DNA from: Paenibacillus macerans | Lineage (GTDB): Bacteria > Bacillota > Bacilli > Paenibacillales > Paenibacillaceae | DNA: 64,000 bases | Direction: 5' to 3' | Assembly (NCBI RefSeq): GCF_900454495.1 | Contig: NZ_UGSI01000001.1 | Coordinates: 1,550,001-1,614,000, forward strand | Shown here: positions 35,642 to 44,024 of the stretch, in pieces | Layout: each line of letters starts with the position of its first letter | How positions within the stretch are numbered: position 1 is the stretch's first letter | Program-made: the position numbers and the translations under genes | Notes under the pieces: model-generated | Database searches by the model: none | Seen by the model: the letters and a program-made list of their open reading frames with translations, nothing else | What the model was told of the DNA's origin: nothing

Positions 35642-35800
35642 ATGAAGAGCGATTCAAGCAGAACTGACACCGCATCCCGAATTTTAAAAGCGCCGCCATC
35701 CGCCGTCTATCAGGCATTCATGAATCCGAATTCGCTTGTTGTCTGGCTTCCGCCGGAAGGGATGGAAGGACGAATCGACACATATGTACATACTTATTGA
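35642..35800 (+). pseudogene. SRPBCC/AHSA1 domain protein, N-terminal fragment
   Basis: 52 codons encoding Ala-Ser-Arg-Ile-Leu-Lys-Ala-Pro-Pro-Ser-Ala-Val-Tyr-Gln-Ala-Phe-Met-Asn-Pro and Val-Trp-Leu-Pro-Pro-Glu-Gly-Met-Glu-Gly, the first strand and helices of a START-like (activator of Hsp90 ATPase homologue) protein of normally about 150 residues. It stops after Arg-Ile-Asp-Thr-Tyr-Val, where unrelated DNA begins. In related loci such genes often pair with an ArsR-type regulator and an SDR; here most of that unit seems deleted. Confidence 0.72.
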
Positions 35801-35983
35801 TTTCGCCCGCTTTGACTTCCATGGCGCATTTTTCCACAACCCCCATTAAGCTGCATCCCTCCTCTTCCACTGTATAACACTTAAGCAGCAAAAGGGACAC
35901 CTAATAAAATTGAACATTTTCCCATCTATAGTACAATAGAGAGACAGGCTTTAGAATTTTTATGAACAAAGGAGCGTGTGCAA

Positions 35984-36490
35984 ATGTATACAACGATTAA
36001 CGGATTCTTAAACGATTGGAAGCAGGAGGCTTCGCTTACGCTGCAAGTATTGGACAAATTGACGGACGCATCGCTGAGTCAGGCAGTGTCGGACGCACAG
36101 CCGCGTACGCTTGGCGAAATCGCCTGGCATGTCACCCAGAGCGTTGGTGTATTTTTCAATCAGATCGGGCTGCAGCAGGAGATCCCAACGCCCGTAGCAG
36201 GTTCCGCGTCGGCCATCGCCGAGGCCTACCGCCGGGCAAGCGAATCGGCGATTACGGAATTGAGCGCTAATTGGACGGATAAGGACGACCAGCTGCAAGA
36301 GCCGATCAAGCTGTTCGGCTTTATCGACACCACCGTTGGCGGTGTATTGAATACGCTCGTTCGCCATCAGATTCACCACCGAGCCCAAATCACGATTTTG
36401 ATGCGTCAGGCGGGATTGGCGGCTCCGGGCGTATACGGGCCGAACGAGGAAGAGACGGCGGCGATGAAGGCGGCGCGCTCCCAGTCTTAA
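35984..36490 (+). CDS. DinB family protein
   Basis: 168 residues with the DinB-like four-helix bundle: His in Glu-Ile-Ala-Trp-His-Val-Thr-Gln and His-His in Arg-His-Gln-Ile-His-His-Arg-Ala-Gln, the expected metal triad. The C-terminal Val-Tyr-Gly-Pro-Asn-Glu-Glu-Glu is shared by many Bacillota homologues. The frame allows a GTG at 35978, but the ATG at 35984 is better spaced from AAAGGAGC. Probably a metal-dependent, thiol-linked detoxification enzyme; its substrate is unknown. A terminator follows directly. Confidence 0.88.
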   Translation: MYTTINGFLNDWKQEASLTLQVLDKLTDASLSQAVSDAQPRTLGEIAWHVTQSVGVFFNQIGLQQEIPTPVAGSASAIAEAYRRASESAITELSANWTDKDDQLQEPIKLFGFIDTTVGGVLNTLVRHQIHHRAQITILMRQAGLAAPGVYGPNEEETAAMKAARSQS

Positions 36491-36508
36491 CAAAGTTTGT
36501 AACGACAA

Positions 36509-36553
36509 AACCCTCGTTCCTGACAAGGACACGAGGGTCTATTCCCTTTTTTG
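36509..36553 (+). terminator. Terminator after the DinB family gene
   Basis: ACCCTCGT pairs with ACGAGGGT around a loop, followed by CTATTCCCTTTTTT. Confidence 0.8.
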
Positions 36554-36568
36554 CGGGATATCCATACC

Positions 36569-36761
36569 TTACATTAAATCCAGTTGGTAATTGACCGCAT
36601 ATTCCACGTCTTTGAAACCTTCCAGGAGATTCAGCGCCTTGGCACGCTCGTTTACCGCGTTGACGCACAGGATTGTCCGGGAATACCCCCGATCCTTGGC
36701 AAACCGCAAAGCCTTTCGCAAAAGCGCCCTCCCCAGCCCTTGTCCCTGGTATTCGTTCCTT
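36569..36761 (-). pseudogene. GNAT N-acetyltransferase, C-terminal fragment
   Basis: On the minus strand the frame reads Asn-Glu-Tyr-Gln-Gly-Gln-Gly-Leu-Gly-Arg-Ala-Leu-Leu-Arg-Lys-Ala, the acetyl-CoA-binding motif A of GNAT enzymes, followed by a C-terminal half ending Tyr-Gln-Leu-Asp-Leu-Met-stop. Upstream the frame breaks at a small duplication (TATACCTTTATAAGGATATA region, 36765-36782); further pieces seem scattered in other frames up to about 36910. Non-functional relic. Confidence 0.7.
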
Positions 36762-36917
36762 TATACCTTTATAAGGATATACGTTAGTTGACCGGGCATA
36801 GTTTTTTTTGCGCGTGACAAAACCGGCCTTGCGGCCGGCTGGCATCTTGCTGAAAGCAATTACGGCACTTAGGCGGATCTCATCTTTTGCAACTCGCCCC
36901 AAGCAGGACATGAAAAG

Positions 36918-37346
36918 ATGGTTTGGTCCGGTATATCCTTAATGTCGGCCTTAGCTTTCTTTCTTCTGCCGTCTTCCGCATCTGCCGCACCAACTCCGCC
37001 GTTGACCGGTGTCAGCATTGTTGGCATCACGCCCGATGGCAATGGTTACAAGGGGAGCAATTCAAACCTTTCCGGAACCGAGTGTGTGATTGCAGTTTAT
37101 TGTCAAGGTACGATCTGGGCGCCGCCGAACTATCCGGTCATCAGTCAAGGTGGTGAACTCGTTCCAACAACAGAAGATCGGCCTAACGAATATGTAACAG
37201 ATTCAGGGGGGTATGTCATAGGGACGGTCCATTATCGCGCTTTTGATCTGAGTGACGTAACAACCGGTATTCTTTCGGCTTCCGCTCAAGACTATAATAC
37301 TCCTCATAGAACATTTACCGATTTTATCTCTATCATAGTGTCGTAA
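36918..37346 (+). CDS. Small secreted protein, unrecognised
   Basis: 142 residues. A clear Sec signal peptide (1 to about 23, Ser-Ala-Leu-Ala-Phe-Phe-Leu-Leu ... Ala-Ser-Ala-Ala) precedes a short extracellular domain of about 118 residues rich in Gly, Ser, Thr and Tyr, with two Cys five residues apart (Cys-Val-Ile-Ala-Val-Tyr-Cys), possibly a disulfide. An AGGA lies 11 bases before the ATG. No family recognised. The codon pattern looks genuine; a beta-sandwich is suggested by alternating residues. Confidence 0.6.
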   Translation: MVWSGISLMSALAFFLLPSSASAAPTPPLTGVSIVGITPDGNGYKGSNSNLSGTECVIAVYCQGTIWAPPNYPVISQGGELVPTTEDRPNEYVTDSGGYVIGTVHYRAFDLSDVTTGILSASAQDYNTPHRTFTDFISIIVS

Positions 37347-37425
37347 TTTAGAAACTAACCTATAATATTCCATTGACTTCTCGCCGATAAAAGTTATGAG
37401 TCAACCGAAGAAAGGAGGATCAACA

Positions 37426-37785
37426 ATGGCTATAAATGCGAAGGTCAATGGACAATTCACGCCCGAATTTGCCGCATATACGAAACTTGTTCTCGTCAAT
37501 CGGATTCAAAATCAAGCTCGCGGTATACGTACTGAAACCCAAAGCAATTCCATGAGTTTCCAACAGTTCATGGAGGCGATCCAAAAAGATCAGGAAGTAA
37601 ATCATGCATACGCTAGGCCAGTTTCCGAAAACGAAGTGATCAACAATCGTATTTATGAACAAAACAACGGCCTTAGCTTTAGCGATTTCGCCACGGAACG
37701 TTATGCTGCAATTGAAAGAGCATATGAGCTTGGCTTGGTCGACCGCAGCGGTGTTTTGCTTGCTTCTTTTCAAACCGAAGCGTAA
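37426..37785 (+). CDS. Uncharacterised cytosolic protein
   Basis: 119 residues starting Met-Ala-Ile-Asn-Ala-Lys-Val-Asn-Gly behind AAAGGAGGATC; an upstream in-frame ATG at 37396 lacks a site. No membrane segment or signal. Composition is polar with a predicted helical middle (Met-Ser-Phe-Gln-Gln-Phe-Met-Glu-Ala-Ile-Gln-Lys-Asp). The start and following terminator show a real expressed unit, but I do not recognise a family. It lies 80 bp behind the secreted orphan and the two may be co-transcribed. Confidence 0.65.
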   Translation: MAINAKVNGQFTPEFAAYTKLVLVNRIQNQARGIRTETQSNSMSFQQFMEAIQKDQEVNHAYARPVSENEVINNRIYEQNNGLSFSDFATERYAAIERAYELGLVDRSGVLLASFQTEA

Positions 37786-37795
37786 CAGATTCTAT

Positions 37796-37842
37796 GAAAA
37801 AACCTCGTTTATAGAATTGGCGAACGAGGTTTTTTCATTTTG
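37796..37842 (+). terminator. Terminator after the uncharacterised gene
   Basis: AAAAAACCTCGTT pairs with AACGAGGTTTTTT, loop about 17 bases, T-rich tail. Symmetric enough to work in both directions. Confidence 0.85.
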
Positions 37843-37984
37843 TAATTTTTAACAGCGATTTATTGCTGGAATAAAGGGGGTTACGTTTCCCATTAATTCA
37901 CGTCCCCCAACTAAAGATATCATTTCAGTCCTTATAGAACTGAAACAGCCCAACGATTTACTATAGAGGACGTTCTCTAACGCT

Positions 37985-38899
37985 TTACTTCAGCGTAAGA
38001 ACGACTTTACCATACCCGTGTCCGGACTCGACTTCCCGGTGGGCGTTTGCGGCTTCTTCGAGGGGAAACGCTTTACGGATGGGGATACGAAGCTTCCCCT
38101 GAACATATAGGTCGACAAGCTCGGCCAGGCGCTCCTTGGATCGCTGGCTGCGGATAACACGCACGCCGAGCCGCTCCCCCAACTCGAATGAAACGATTGT
38201 GCCGATGCGGTGCTTGTCGATCCCAATCGCCAAAGAGCTGCGCAGCGCATCTTCTCCGGCCGCGTCCAAGGCGGCATCCATCCCATTGGGGGCAAGAGCG
38301 CGGACGTTTTGCACGAGTTCGTTCCCATAAGCGACGGGGATCGCGCCAAGCGAACGGAGATAATCGTGGTTGCGCAAGCTGGCGGTGCCGATGACGTTGG
38401 CTCCCCAAGCTTTGGCCAACTGCACGGCGAAGGTGCCTACCCCGCCGGCCGCGGCGTGAATCAATACCGTGTCGCCCGGGCCGACGCCCAGCTCCTTAAG
38501 CGCCGTGTGAGCGGTTTGACCCGACGCCGGCAAGCCGCCCGCTTCTTCCCAAGGCATTTCGTTTGGTTTACGCACGATCTGATCGGCAGAAACGACCACG
38601 AACTCGGCATAACAGGCCAGCAGCGCCCAACCCAAAACTTCATCTCCGGTGAAAAAATCCGCAACGCCCTCTCCAACCTGATCGACGATGCCGGCAAACT
38701 CGTTGCCTAAAATTTGCGGGAAGCTGATCTGAAGTCCCGGCGGCGCCCATCCGCTGCCGCGAACCGAACAATCGAACGGCTGAACGCCGGCGGCTCTTAC
38801 CCTTACCCGAACTTGACCTTTACCGGCTTTAGGGTTCTCCAGTTCCATAACCTTCAGCACTTCCGGCGGCCCAAACGAAGCAATCGCCGCAGCTTTCAT
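37985..38899 (-). CDS. NADP-dependent quinone-oxidoreductase-like MDR protein
   Basis: 304 residues of the zinc-free medium-chain dehydrogenase family. GroES-like N-terminal domain, then the Rossmann motif Ala-Ala-Ala-Gly-Gly-Val-Gly-Thr-Phe-Ala-Val-Gln-Leu-Ala near residue 145. Zn-binding cysteines are missing, as in QOR/zeta-crystallin enzymes that reduce quinones or enones with NADPH. The ATG at 38899 follows GGAGGGAGAGAGGG; the longer frame to 38947 lacks support. It is divergent from a LysR gene, its probable regulator. Confidence 0.9.
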   Translation of the reverse strand: MKAAAIASFGPPEVLKVMELENPKAGKGQVRVRVRAAGVQPFDCSVRGSGWAPPGLQISFPQILGNEFAGIVDQVGEGVADFFTGDEVLGWALLACYAEFVVVSADQIVRKPNEMPWEEAGGLPASGQTAHTALKELGVGPGDTVLIHAAAGGVGTFAVQLAKAWGANVIGTASLRNHDYLRSLGAIPVAYGNELVQNVRALAPNGMDAALDAAGEDALRSSLAIGIDKHRIGTIVSFELGERLGVRVIRSQRSKERLAELVDLYVQGKLRIPIRKAFPLEEAANAHREVESGHGYGKVVLTLK

Positions 38900-39123
38900 G
38901 CCCTCTCTCCCTCCTCTTGCCGAACCGTTCTCAAGACCCGGTTCCATTTGATTAACTGACTGAGCATTTCGCCCGCCATTCCATCGTTCACCTCCTGTCC
39001 GGGACCTGGACGTATTGTCAGTGTCCGTATCTATGGCTATTGTAAAAGCTTTATTGTATATTGAATAATATATATTTCCTTATCTTTTTATATTGTTGAG
39101 TGTATGAATATGAGGTGTAGATT

Positions 39124-40017
39124 ATGGAACTTTTGCAGCTGCAGTATTTCCGGACCGTCGCCCGTCTTGAGCATATGACGAAAGCCGCGGAGGAAATCCG
39201 CATAGCCCAGCCCGCGCTGAGTCAAACGATCGCGCGGCTGGAGGCCGATTTGGGGGTTCCTTTGTTCGACCGTAATGGAAGGCATATTAAGCTAAACGGA
39301 TACGGGAAGGCCTTTTTGAAAAAGATTGAACCTGCCCTTGCTCTAATCGAAGAGGGACGCGCGGAGGTTGCGGATTTGGCTGGTTTGGAAGGCGGCCGCG
39401 TCTTTCTGTCGACCACGACGCACAAATGTTTTACCGACGTCATCGGCTCGTTTATCTCCCGGCATCCCAAGGCCAGACTGCAGATCACCCAGGCCTCGAC
39501 CCTGGATAAAATCAAGCAATTGCGAAGCGGGGACATCGATTTTTGCATCACCTTCCCTCCGCTGCAGGAAGAAGGCATTGAAGGGATTCCGTTCCTCACC
39601 GAAAATATCAACATCGCCGTGCCTTTGGCGCATCGTTTGGCCGATCGGTCAAACATCGACTTAAGCGAGCTGGCGGACGATCCGTTTATTTGCATTCATG
39701 CGCAAAATCCTTTTCGGCAGATGACCGACGCTTTTTGCGAGCAGGCCGGCTTCGCTCCGAATGTGGTTTGCGAGGTCGATGAATTATCCGGAGTCATTCA
39801 TTTTTTGCGCACCGGGATTGGCGTCGCCTTCTTGCCGGAAACCCTTTTTGAAGGTCAGGAAATGGGCTTTCGGCTGATCCGTATCGAAAACCCCGACTGC
39901 CGGCGCACGTATCAAATCGCCTGGCTGAAGGACCGCTACCTTTCCGTTGCCGCGCGCACGTTCCGGGATTATGTCGTCGATTACTTTCAGGAGCAGCCCA
40001 AACAATATAAGATTTAA
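39124..40017 (+). CDS. LysR family transcriptional regulator
   Basis: 297 residues: N-terminal helix-turn-helix (about 3-62; Leu-Leu-Gln-Leu-Gln-Tyr-Phe-Arg-Thr-Val-Ala, Gln-Pro-Ala-Leu-Ser-Gln-Thr-Ile) and a PBP2-like effector domain. The upstream site is a weak GAGGTG. It is divergent from the quinone oxidoreductase, with a 224-bp AT-rich spacer that would hold the operator. The effector is likely a substrate of the reductase. Confidence 0.9.
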   Translation: MELLQLQYFRTVARLEHMTKAAEEIRIAQPALSQTIARLEADLGVPLFDRNGRHIKLNGYGKAFLKKIEPALALIEEGRAEVADLAGLEGGRVFLSTTTHKCFTDVIGSFISRHPKARLQITQASTLDKIKQLRSGDIDFCITFPPLQEEGIEGIPFLTENINIAVPLAHRLADRSNIDLSELADDPFICIHAQNPFRQMTDAFCEQAGFAPNVVCEVDELSGVIHFLRTGIGVAFLPETLFEGQEMGFRLIRIENPDCRRTYQIAWLKDRYLSVAARTFRDYVVDYFQEQPKQYKI

Positions 40018-40082
40018 CGGTTAGCGGCTGCATTCTAAATCAACTCTCGCTAGCCTGATTCTCCCCCTCCTCAGAAAGCAAA

Positions 40083-40116
40083 AAAGGACAGCCCTCTTTA
40101 TAGAGAACTGTCCTTT
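40083..40116. terminator. Bidirectional terminator
   Basis: AAAGGACAG pairs with CTGTCCTTT, with an inner CTCT/AGAG pairing; A-run before and T-run after. It separates the convergent LysR and zinc-ribbon genes. Confidence 0.8.
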
Positions 40117-40150
40117 CTCGCATTTGCGCCAAGTTATGCAATAACGTCGT

Positions 40151-40792
40151 TTAGTAGGTTAACTCTTCCAAATATCCCAGGATAATGGCTCCGATTAGAA
40201 GCATAATTATTCCAAAGGCAATGCCCCAACCGGAGGTTCCACCCTTTTGTTGAATTAGATTACGGCGAATTTCCGGATTTGCATGCAATAAAAGGATGTG
40301 ATCAATCTCTTTTTTGGCTTTGCGGTAATACAATTTATTTCCGAATATTCCGTTTAAGATAAAGATTATTGTAAACGCATACCTAAGCGAGAAGCCCAAT
40401 AACAGTTCAAACAATCCCAACACGACGGTGATTCCTATGTATATCGCGCATTCGGCATACATTTTTCGATAACCGAACCATACAGGCGAAAAAAGAAAAG
40501 CCGGCCAATTCCATTTAGAATCTTTACGCCATTTTTCAATATATTTATCACCGTGGGTATACAACCTTAACCATTCAAGTTCAGGCACATCATTAGAGTT
40601 TGATTGGTGATTTTTCCAAGTGGGGGCTTGAAGTTGATACGTTCGCCCTTGATGCGTTTGTTGTTGATTTATTTGTTGTTGATTTGCCTTCTGCCGATAA
40701 GCTTGGTGCTCCAAAGGTTTCCCACAGTTTTCACAAAAGCGGGCTGTCGTACTTGTACGCTGTCCGCATGAAGAACAATACCTTGCTTCCAA
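40151..40792 (-). CDS. Zinc-ribbon and DUF2628 membrane protein
   Basis: 213 residues. N-terminal zinc ribbon Cys-Ser-Ser-Cys-Gly-Gln-Arg ... Cys-Glu-Asn-Cys-Gly-Lys-Pro (6-24), a Gln-rich linker with repeated Asn-Gln-Gln-Gln, then a DUF2628-type domain with Trp-Asn-Trp-Pro-Ala-Phe-Leu-Phe-Ser-Pro-Val-Trp-Phe-Gly-Tyr-Arg-Lys-Met-Tyr and three membrane helices. The start is TTG at 40792 behind GGAGAAT. Function of the family is unknown; the ribbon may mediate protein contacts at the membrane. Confidence 0.85.
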   Translation of the reverse strand: MEARYCSSCGQRTSTTARFCENCGKPLEHQAYRQKANQQQINQQQTHQGRTYQLQAPTWKNHQSNSNDVPELEWLRLYTHGDKYIEKWRKDSKWNWPAFLFSPVWFGYRKMYAECAIYIGITVVLGLFELLLGFSLRYAFTIIFILNGIFGNKLYYRKAKKEIDHILLLHANPEIRRNLIQQKGGTSGWGIAFGIIMLLIGAIILGYLEELTY

Positions 40793-41273
40793 ATAAATTC
40801 TCCTTCCTCCGTCATTATGTCTCCCGTTTACAAGTTCATATTCTTAACAAACTTTTTATTAGAAATAGTCTATATGAACTATAGTCATATTCTACTACAA
40901 AATGGGAGAGTGTCACTATGAATCATAGCAGCAGTTGTAGTGGAGCCGCCCCACTCGAGCGTACCTGCTGCCTACTGCAGCTTTCTTGGTTCATTGTTGA
41001 ATGGAATTGTTGTAAAATGTACAATTACTAATCCGGGAATGCTGCCACAGCGCTTGTTTAAGTGTAAAACCTGCAATTACTCCGCCATCTTTTAAGATAA
41101 GGCAAAGAAACGAGGAACTAACTGTATGAAATGCAATTAAACGAAGGATTGGGTGAATGGATATAAAGTTAGTTGTATGATTTGCAATTAATGGTCATAG
41201 TAGGGCCAATTAAGGAACATTTAGAGTCGATGATATAATGATTGCTGAACCAACCTAAGGAGCCTGTAAACAA
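40793..41273. other. Gene-free stretch with repeat copy B
   Basis: 481 bp without a gene. It contains the promoter of the DUF2628 gene, the dispersed repeat copy B (40930-41200) and a short promoter-like region (TTGCTG and ATAATG) immediately before the phosphotransferase gene. Confidence 0.7.
40930..41200 (+). repeat. Dispersed intergenic repeat, copy B
   Basis: Partner of 9773-10046, same orientation relative to the gene that follows. It shares TGTATGAAATGCAATTAAAC, TGTATGATTTGCAATTAATG, GAATGCTGCCACAGCGCTTG-like and CAGCTTTCTTGG segments with copy A (one or two differences). It ends 74 bp before the aminoglycoside-phosphotransferase-like gene. Confidence 0.75.
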
Positions 41274-42269
41274 ATGGACACAACAAACCAATCATACTAC
41301 CGAGCTATTCTGGCCGCTTATCCGCTACCTCCCGCCCTGCGGATCGAAGAGCGCGACAGCGGCATGAACAACACCACCCGCTACGCCGTCCTTGAGGACG
41401 GACAGGTTCAGGTTCTGCGCGTTTATGAGAACCATCGTTCGGACCTGAAGCTGGCGGCCGAACACGAGCTGCTGCTCCTGCTGGCGCGGCAAGCGCTGCC
41501 GTTTCAAATCCCTTGCCCGCTTCATACCAAACAAGGCGGGACCTGGACGACCGCGCCGGACGGAAAGCTGGCAGCCGTGTTCGCGTACTTGCCCGGCGCG
41601 AAACCGGCGGCCGGCCGCCACGACTTGTCTTACGCCTACGGGCGTGCCGTCGGCGAGCTCACGTTGGCCATGGAGGAGCTGCAGCCTGCAGCCGCGCCCG
41701 CTTATCCGCCTTACGATGAGCTGCTCGGCCCGGATACTGAAGAAGCGGCGGCAAGCGCCCGCCGCCTCTATAACACGGATCCGGCTCTCAGCGCGCTGGC
41801 CGGAGATGCCGGCTTCCTGCTGGACGTCCTGAATTCGTTGTCCGCCCAGGCCGCATCCATCCGCCGCTTGGAGCGGCAATGGATTCATGGCGACTTCTCG
41901 CACTCCAACGTCCTCGTGGAAGGTGGGGAAATCCGCGCCGTGCTTGACTTCGAGTTCGCCACCCGCGATCTCCGGGCGATGGAACTCGCCGTCTGCCTGG
42001 CCGAGCAGCTCTCTGCTCCCGGCGGCCTCTCGAGAGCCGTCGCGAAGGAAATGCTGGCCGGCTATCGCAGCGTGCGCACGCTTGTGGCGGAGGAGTTGGA
42101 ACGGCTGCCCGAGCTGCTCCAGCTCCGCAAGCTGGACGTCTTCCTGCACTTCCTGCACCGCTATCAGGCCGGACTCGATCCGGCTCAAGTCTTGCAAGAC
42201 CAAACGAGAAAATCGTCGGCCGTATGCCGTTTTATCGGCTCGCATGCCGATTGGATCCGCAGCCTGTGA
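41274..42269 (+). CDS. Aminoglycoside phosphotransferase/homoserine kinase-fold protein
   Basis: 331 residues of APH (protein-kinase-like) fold. The catalytic loop is His-Gly-Asp-Phe-Ser-His-Ser-Asn-Val-Leu (about 205-214) and the metal motif Asp-Phe-Glu-Phe-Ala (about 224). The N-lobe contains Asn-Asn-Thr-Thr-Arg-Tyr. It resembles ThrB2-type homoserine kinases and general small-molecule kinases more than a characterised resistance enzyme, so antibiotic modification is only a possibility. Start behind AAGGAGCC; own terminator. Confidence 0.87.
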   Translation: MDTTNQSYYRAILAAYPLPPALRIEERDSGMNNTTRYAVLEDGQVQVLRVYENHRSDLKLAAEHELLLLLARQALPFQIPCPLHTKQGGTWTTAPDGKLAAVFAYLPGAKPAAGRHDLSYAYGRAVGELTLAMEELQPAAAPAYPPYDELLGPDTEEAAASARRLYNTDPALSALAGDAGFLLDVLNSLSAQAASIRRLERQWIHGDFSHSNVLVEGGEIRAVLDFEFATRDLRAMELAVCLAEQLSAPGGLSRAVAKEMLAGYRSVRTLVAEELERLPELLQLRKLDVFLHFLHRYQAGLDPAQVLQDQTRKSSAVCRFIGSHADWIRSL

Positions 42270-42287
42270 CCGGAAATATGAAAAAAA

Positions 42288-42329
42288 GAAACCTTCGGAC
42301 TTCACTTGCGATCCGCAGGTTTCTTTTTT
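42288..42329 (+). terminator. Terminator after the phosphotransferase gene
   Basis: GAAACCT pairs with AGGTTTC (with GGA/TCC inside), followed by TTTTTT. Confidence 0.85.
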
Positions 42330-42400
42330 GTTATTCTACTTTTTTTCCCGGATTCAAATAATGGAGTCCAAAGCATGTTTATTCACCTCTGTCACAAAAT

Positions 42401-42688
42401 TTAGGTATTACTTCTGTAACAATCGACTCGAAGTACCCTGATCGTTTTCCCACTCGGGGTATGGTCTATCTCTTCAGCAAGCTCCAGATCGCCGCATCTC
42501 ATTACAGGTTCGAGCAGCATAACATATCTATAATTTCCGGGCTGCTCCTGAAAAAGCCTGAAAAGTGCCGCAGCATCTTCACGATCACCATATAACGCAA
42601 TAACTTTACAATAGGAAGCCAGTATAGCTGCGGAAGTCCTTGGATAGCTGCCGAGAAGACGGCCCAGTTGTTCCGTGTATGGAAGCAT
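42401..42688 (-). CDS. Small uncharacterised protein
   Basis: 95 residues, soluble, predicted largely helical, ending Arg-Val-Asp-Cys-Tyr-Arg-Ser-Asn-Thr. The second ATG of an ATG-ATG pair (42688) has the best spacing from GAGGAG; the frame continues upstream to 42724 without support. No recognised domain; the helical pattern of about 35-residue spacing could be HEAT- or TPR-like but is too short to call. Confidence 0.6.
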   Translation of the reverse strand: MLPYTEQLGRLLGSYPRTSAAILASYCKVIALYGDREDAAALFRLFQEQPGNYRYVMLLEPVMRCGDLELAEEIDHTPSGKTIRVLRVDCYRSNT

Positions 42689-42760
42689 CATACTCTCCTC
42701 ATTTCTAATACAGGTAATTCCCAAGTCAACTGCTGCGGTTAGACATATAATTTGTCCCGC

Positions 42761-43390
42761 TCAAACGCTCCCCTGCTCGCCCGGCTTGGCCGCTAGCGCA
42801 TCCCATACGCTCATCAGCTCTGTAATGGCTGCGTCAATAACCTCGTAAGGAACGCCGTCCCGGGCTTGCGTGGAAATTCCTCGTAAAAATGTTTCAAATA
42901 ACGTAACCACCATGGAGGTATCCGTGAATTTGGGCAACTCTCCGTTGGCCACGGCCCGTTCTATACAATCGTTCAGCCAACCGCGGACCCGCTCCCTTTC
43001 CTTGGCCAGCATCTCTCTGATGTGTTTTTGCTCGGGGGAACAGTTTACAGCGGACAAAACCAGCAGACAACCCCGAGGATGGGAATTCTCCGTCTGCATT
43101 CGCGCCGATTGCCGCAATCCCAGCTCCATGGCCTCTTTCGCTGATATGCTCGTATCCCTGAAAATTTCCGAAACATGTCCATAAGTCGATATATATCGAT
43201 CCACCGCTTCGCGGAATAGCGCTTCCTTGGACTCGAACGCCGCGTAAAAACTCGCCGCCGATATATTTCCCATCCCCGCCCGCAACTGAGCCAGTGAAGT
43301 GGATTCATAGCCATATTCCCAGAACAGAAGCATGGCGGCAGCCACTGCCTCGTCACGATTAAATGCGCGTGGACGTCCCGTTCGTGGCAT
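42761..43390 (-). CDS. TetR family transcriptional regulator
   Basis: 209 residues. Helix-turn-helix at about 10-55 with Ile-Ser-Ala-Ala-Ser-Phe-Tyr-Ala-Ala-Phe-Glu-Ser-Lys-Glu, and a C-terminal domain with Arg-Gly-Cys-Leu-Leu-Val-Leu-Ser-Ala (Cys as in the YcdC/NemR branch). Start behind GGGAGGTC. Divergent from an HxlR gene; no enzyme is adjacent, so the target is unclear. Confidence 0.88.
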   Translation of the reverse strand: MPRTGRPRAFNRDEAVAAAMLLFWEYGYESTSLAQLRAGMGNISAASFYAAFESKEALFREAVDRYISTYGHVSEIFRDTSISAKEAMELGLRQSARMQTENSHPRGCLLVLSAVNCSPEQKHIREMLAKERERVRGWLNDCIERAVANGELPKFTDTSMVVTLFETFLRGISTQARDGVPYEVIDAAITELMSVWDALAAKPGEQGSV

Positions 43391-43548
43391 AAGATGACCT
43401 CCCTTATGATTTTTATACTAATCGATCCACAACTCCTTGACAAGGGAGCCTGCCCCAACTTAATATATGGAATGATCAATCCGTAATTTAATTCAGCTTA
43501 AGGAAGAAACTAAATGCTTCAATACTTCTGACAAGGATGTGTTGATAG

Positions 43549-43911
43549 ATGATCAACTTTAGAAACGAAACCTATCGCTGTACTTCGGAAATTGTTCTCA
43601 GCTTAATCAGCGGGAAGTGGAAAATCGCCATTTTGAACCACTTAGCCAAAGGCCCGGTACGGTATAATGAACTACGGCGGCTGCTCCCTGAAGCGACCCA
43701 GCGCATGCTTACGATGCAGCTCAAGATGCTGGAAAACGATGGGCTCATTATCCGCAAGGTTTATCCGGTTTCACCGCCAAAAGTGGAATATGATTTGTCC
43801 GAGCTTGGCAAACAATTGGCTCCCATGCTTTTGATGTTATGCGATTTTGGCACCACCTATATCGAAAGCTTTCCCGATGAAGTATCGTACACCAATCATA
43901 AGCATGCTTAA
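43549..43911 (+). CDS. HxlR family transcriptional regulator
   Basis: 120 residues of MarR-like winged helix: Cys-Thr near the N-terminus (Tyr-Arg-Cys-Thr-Ser-Glu), Ser-Gly-Lys-Trp-Lys-Ile-Ala-Ile-Leu, Arg-Tyr-Asn-Glu-Leu-Arg-Arg and Gln-Arg-Met-Leu-Thr-Met-Gln-Leu, and the wing. The conserved N-terminal Cys is the redox- or aldehyde-sensing residue in HypR/HxlR. Followed by a strong terminator; its target gene is not next to it. Confidence 0.92.
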   Translation: MINFRNETYRCTSEIVLSLISGKWKIAILNHLAKGPVRYNELRRLLPEATQRMLTMQLKMLENDGLIIRKVYPVSPPKVEYDLSELGKQLAPMLLMLCDFGTTYIESFPDEVSYTNHKHA

Positions 43912-43915
43912 GGAA

Positions 43916-43951
43916 AATACGCGGTTAAAGGGCCCCCCTTAACCGCGTATT
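43916..43951. terminator. Strong bidirectional terminator
   Basis: AATACGCGGTTAA pairs perfectly with TTAACCGCGTATT around a GC-rich centre (43916-43951), between the convergent HxlR gene and the 478-residue orphan gene. Confidence 0.85.
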
Positions 43952-44024
43952 CCGTGATCACAAGCTTCCTTCGTGTATTGGCCGCCCAGCCCTTGCTCCG
44001 CTTTAGAAGCGCTGCGAGCAAGAC

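Noticed and set aside
35718..35900. 60-codon minus-strand frame with a GAGGAGGG box before Met-Gly-Val-Val-Glu-Lys
   Set aside because: It overlaps the SRPBCC relic antisense, matches no family and probably reflects junction DNA; the apparent ribosome site alone is not enough.
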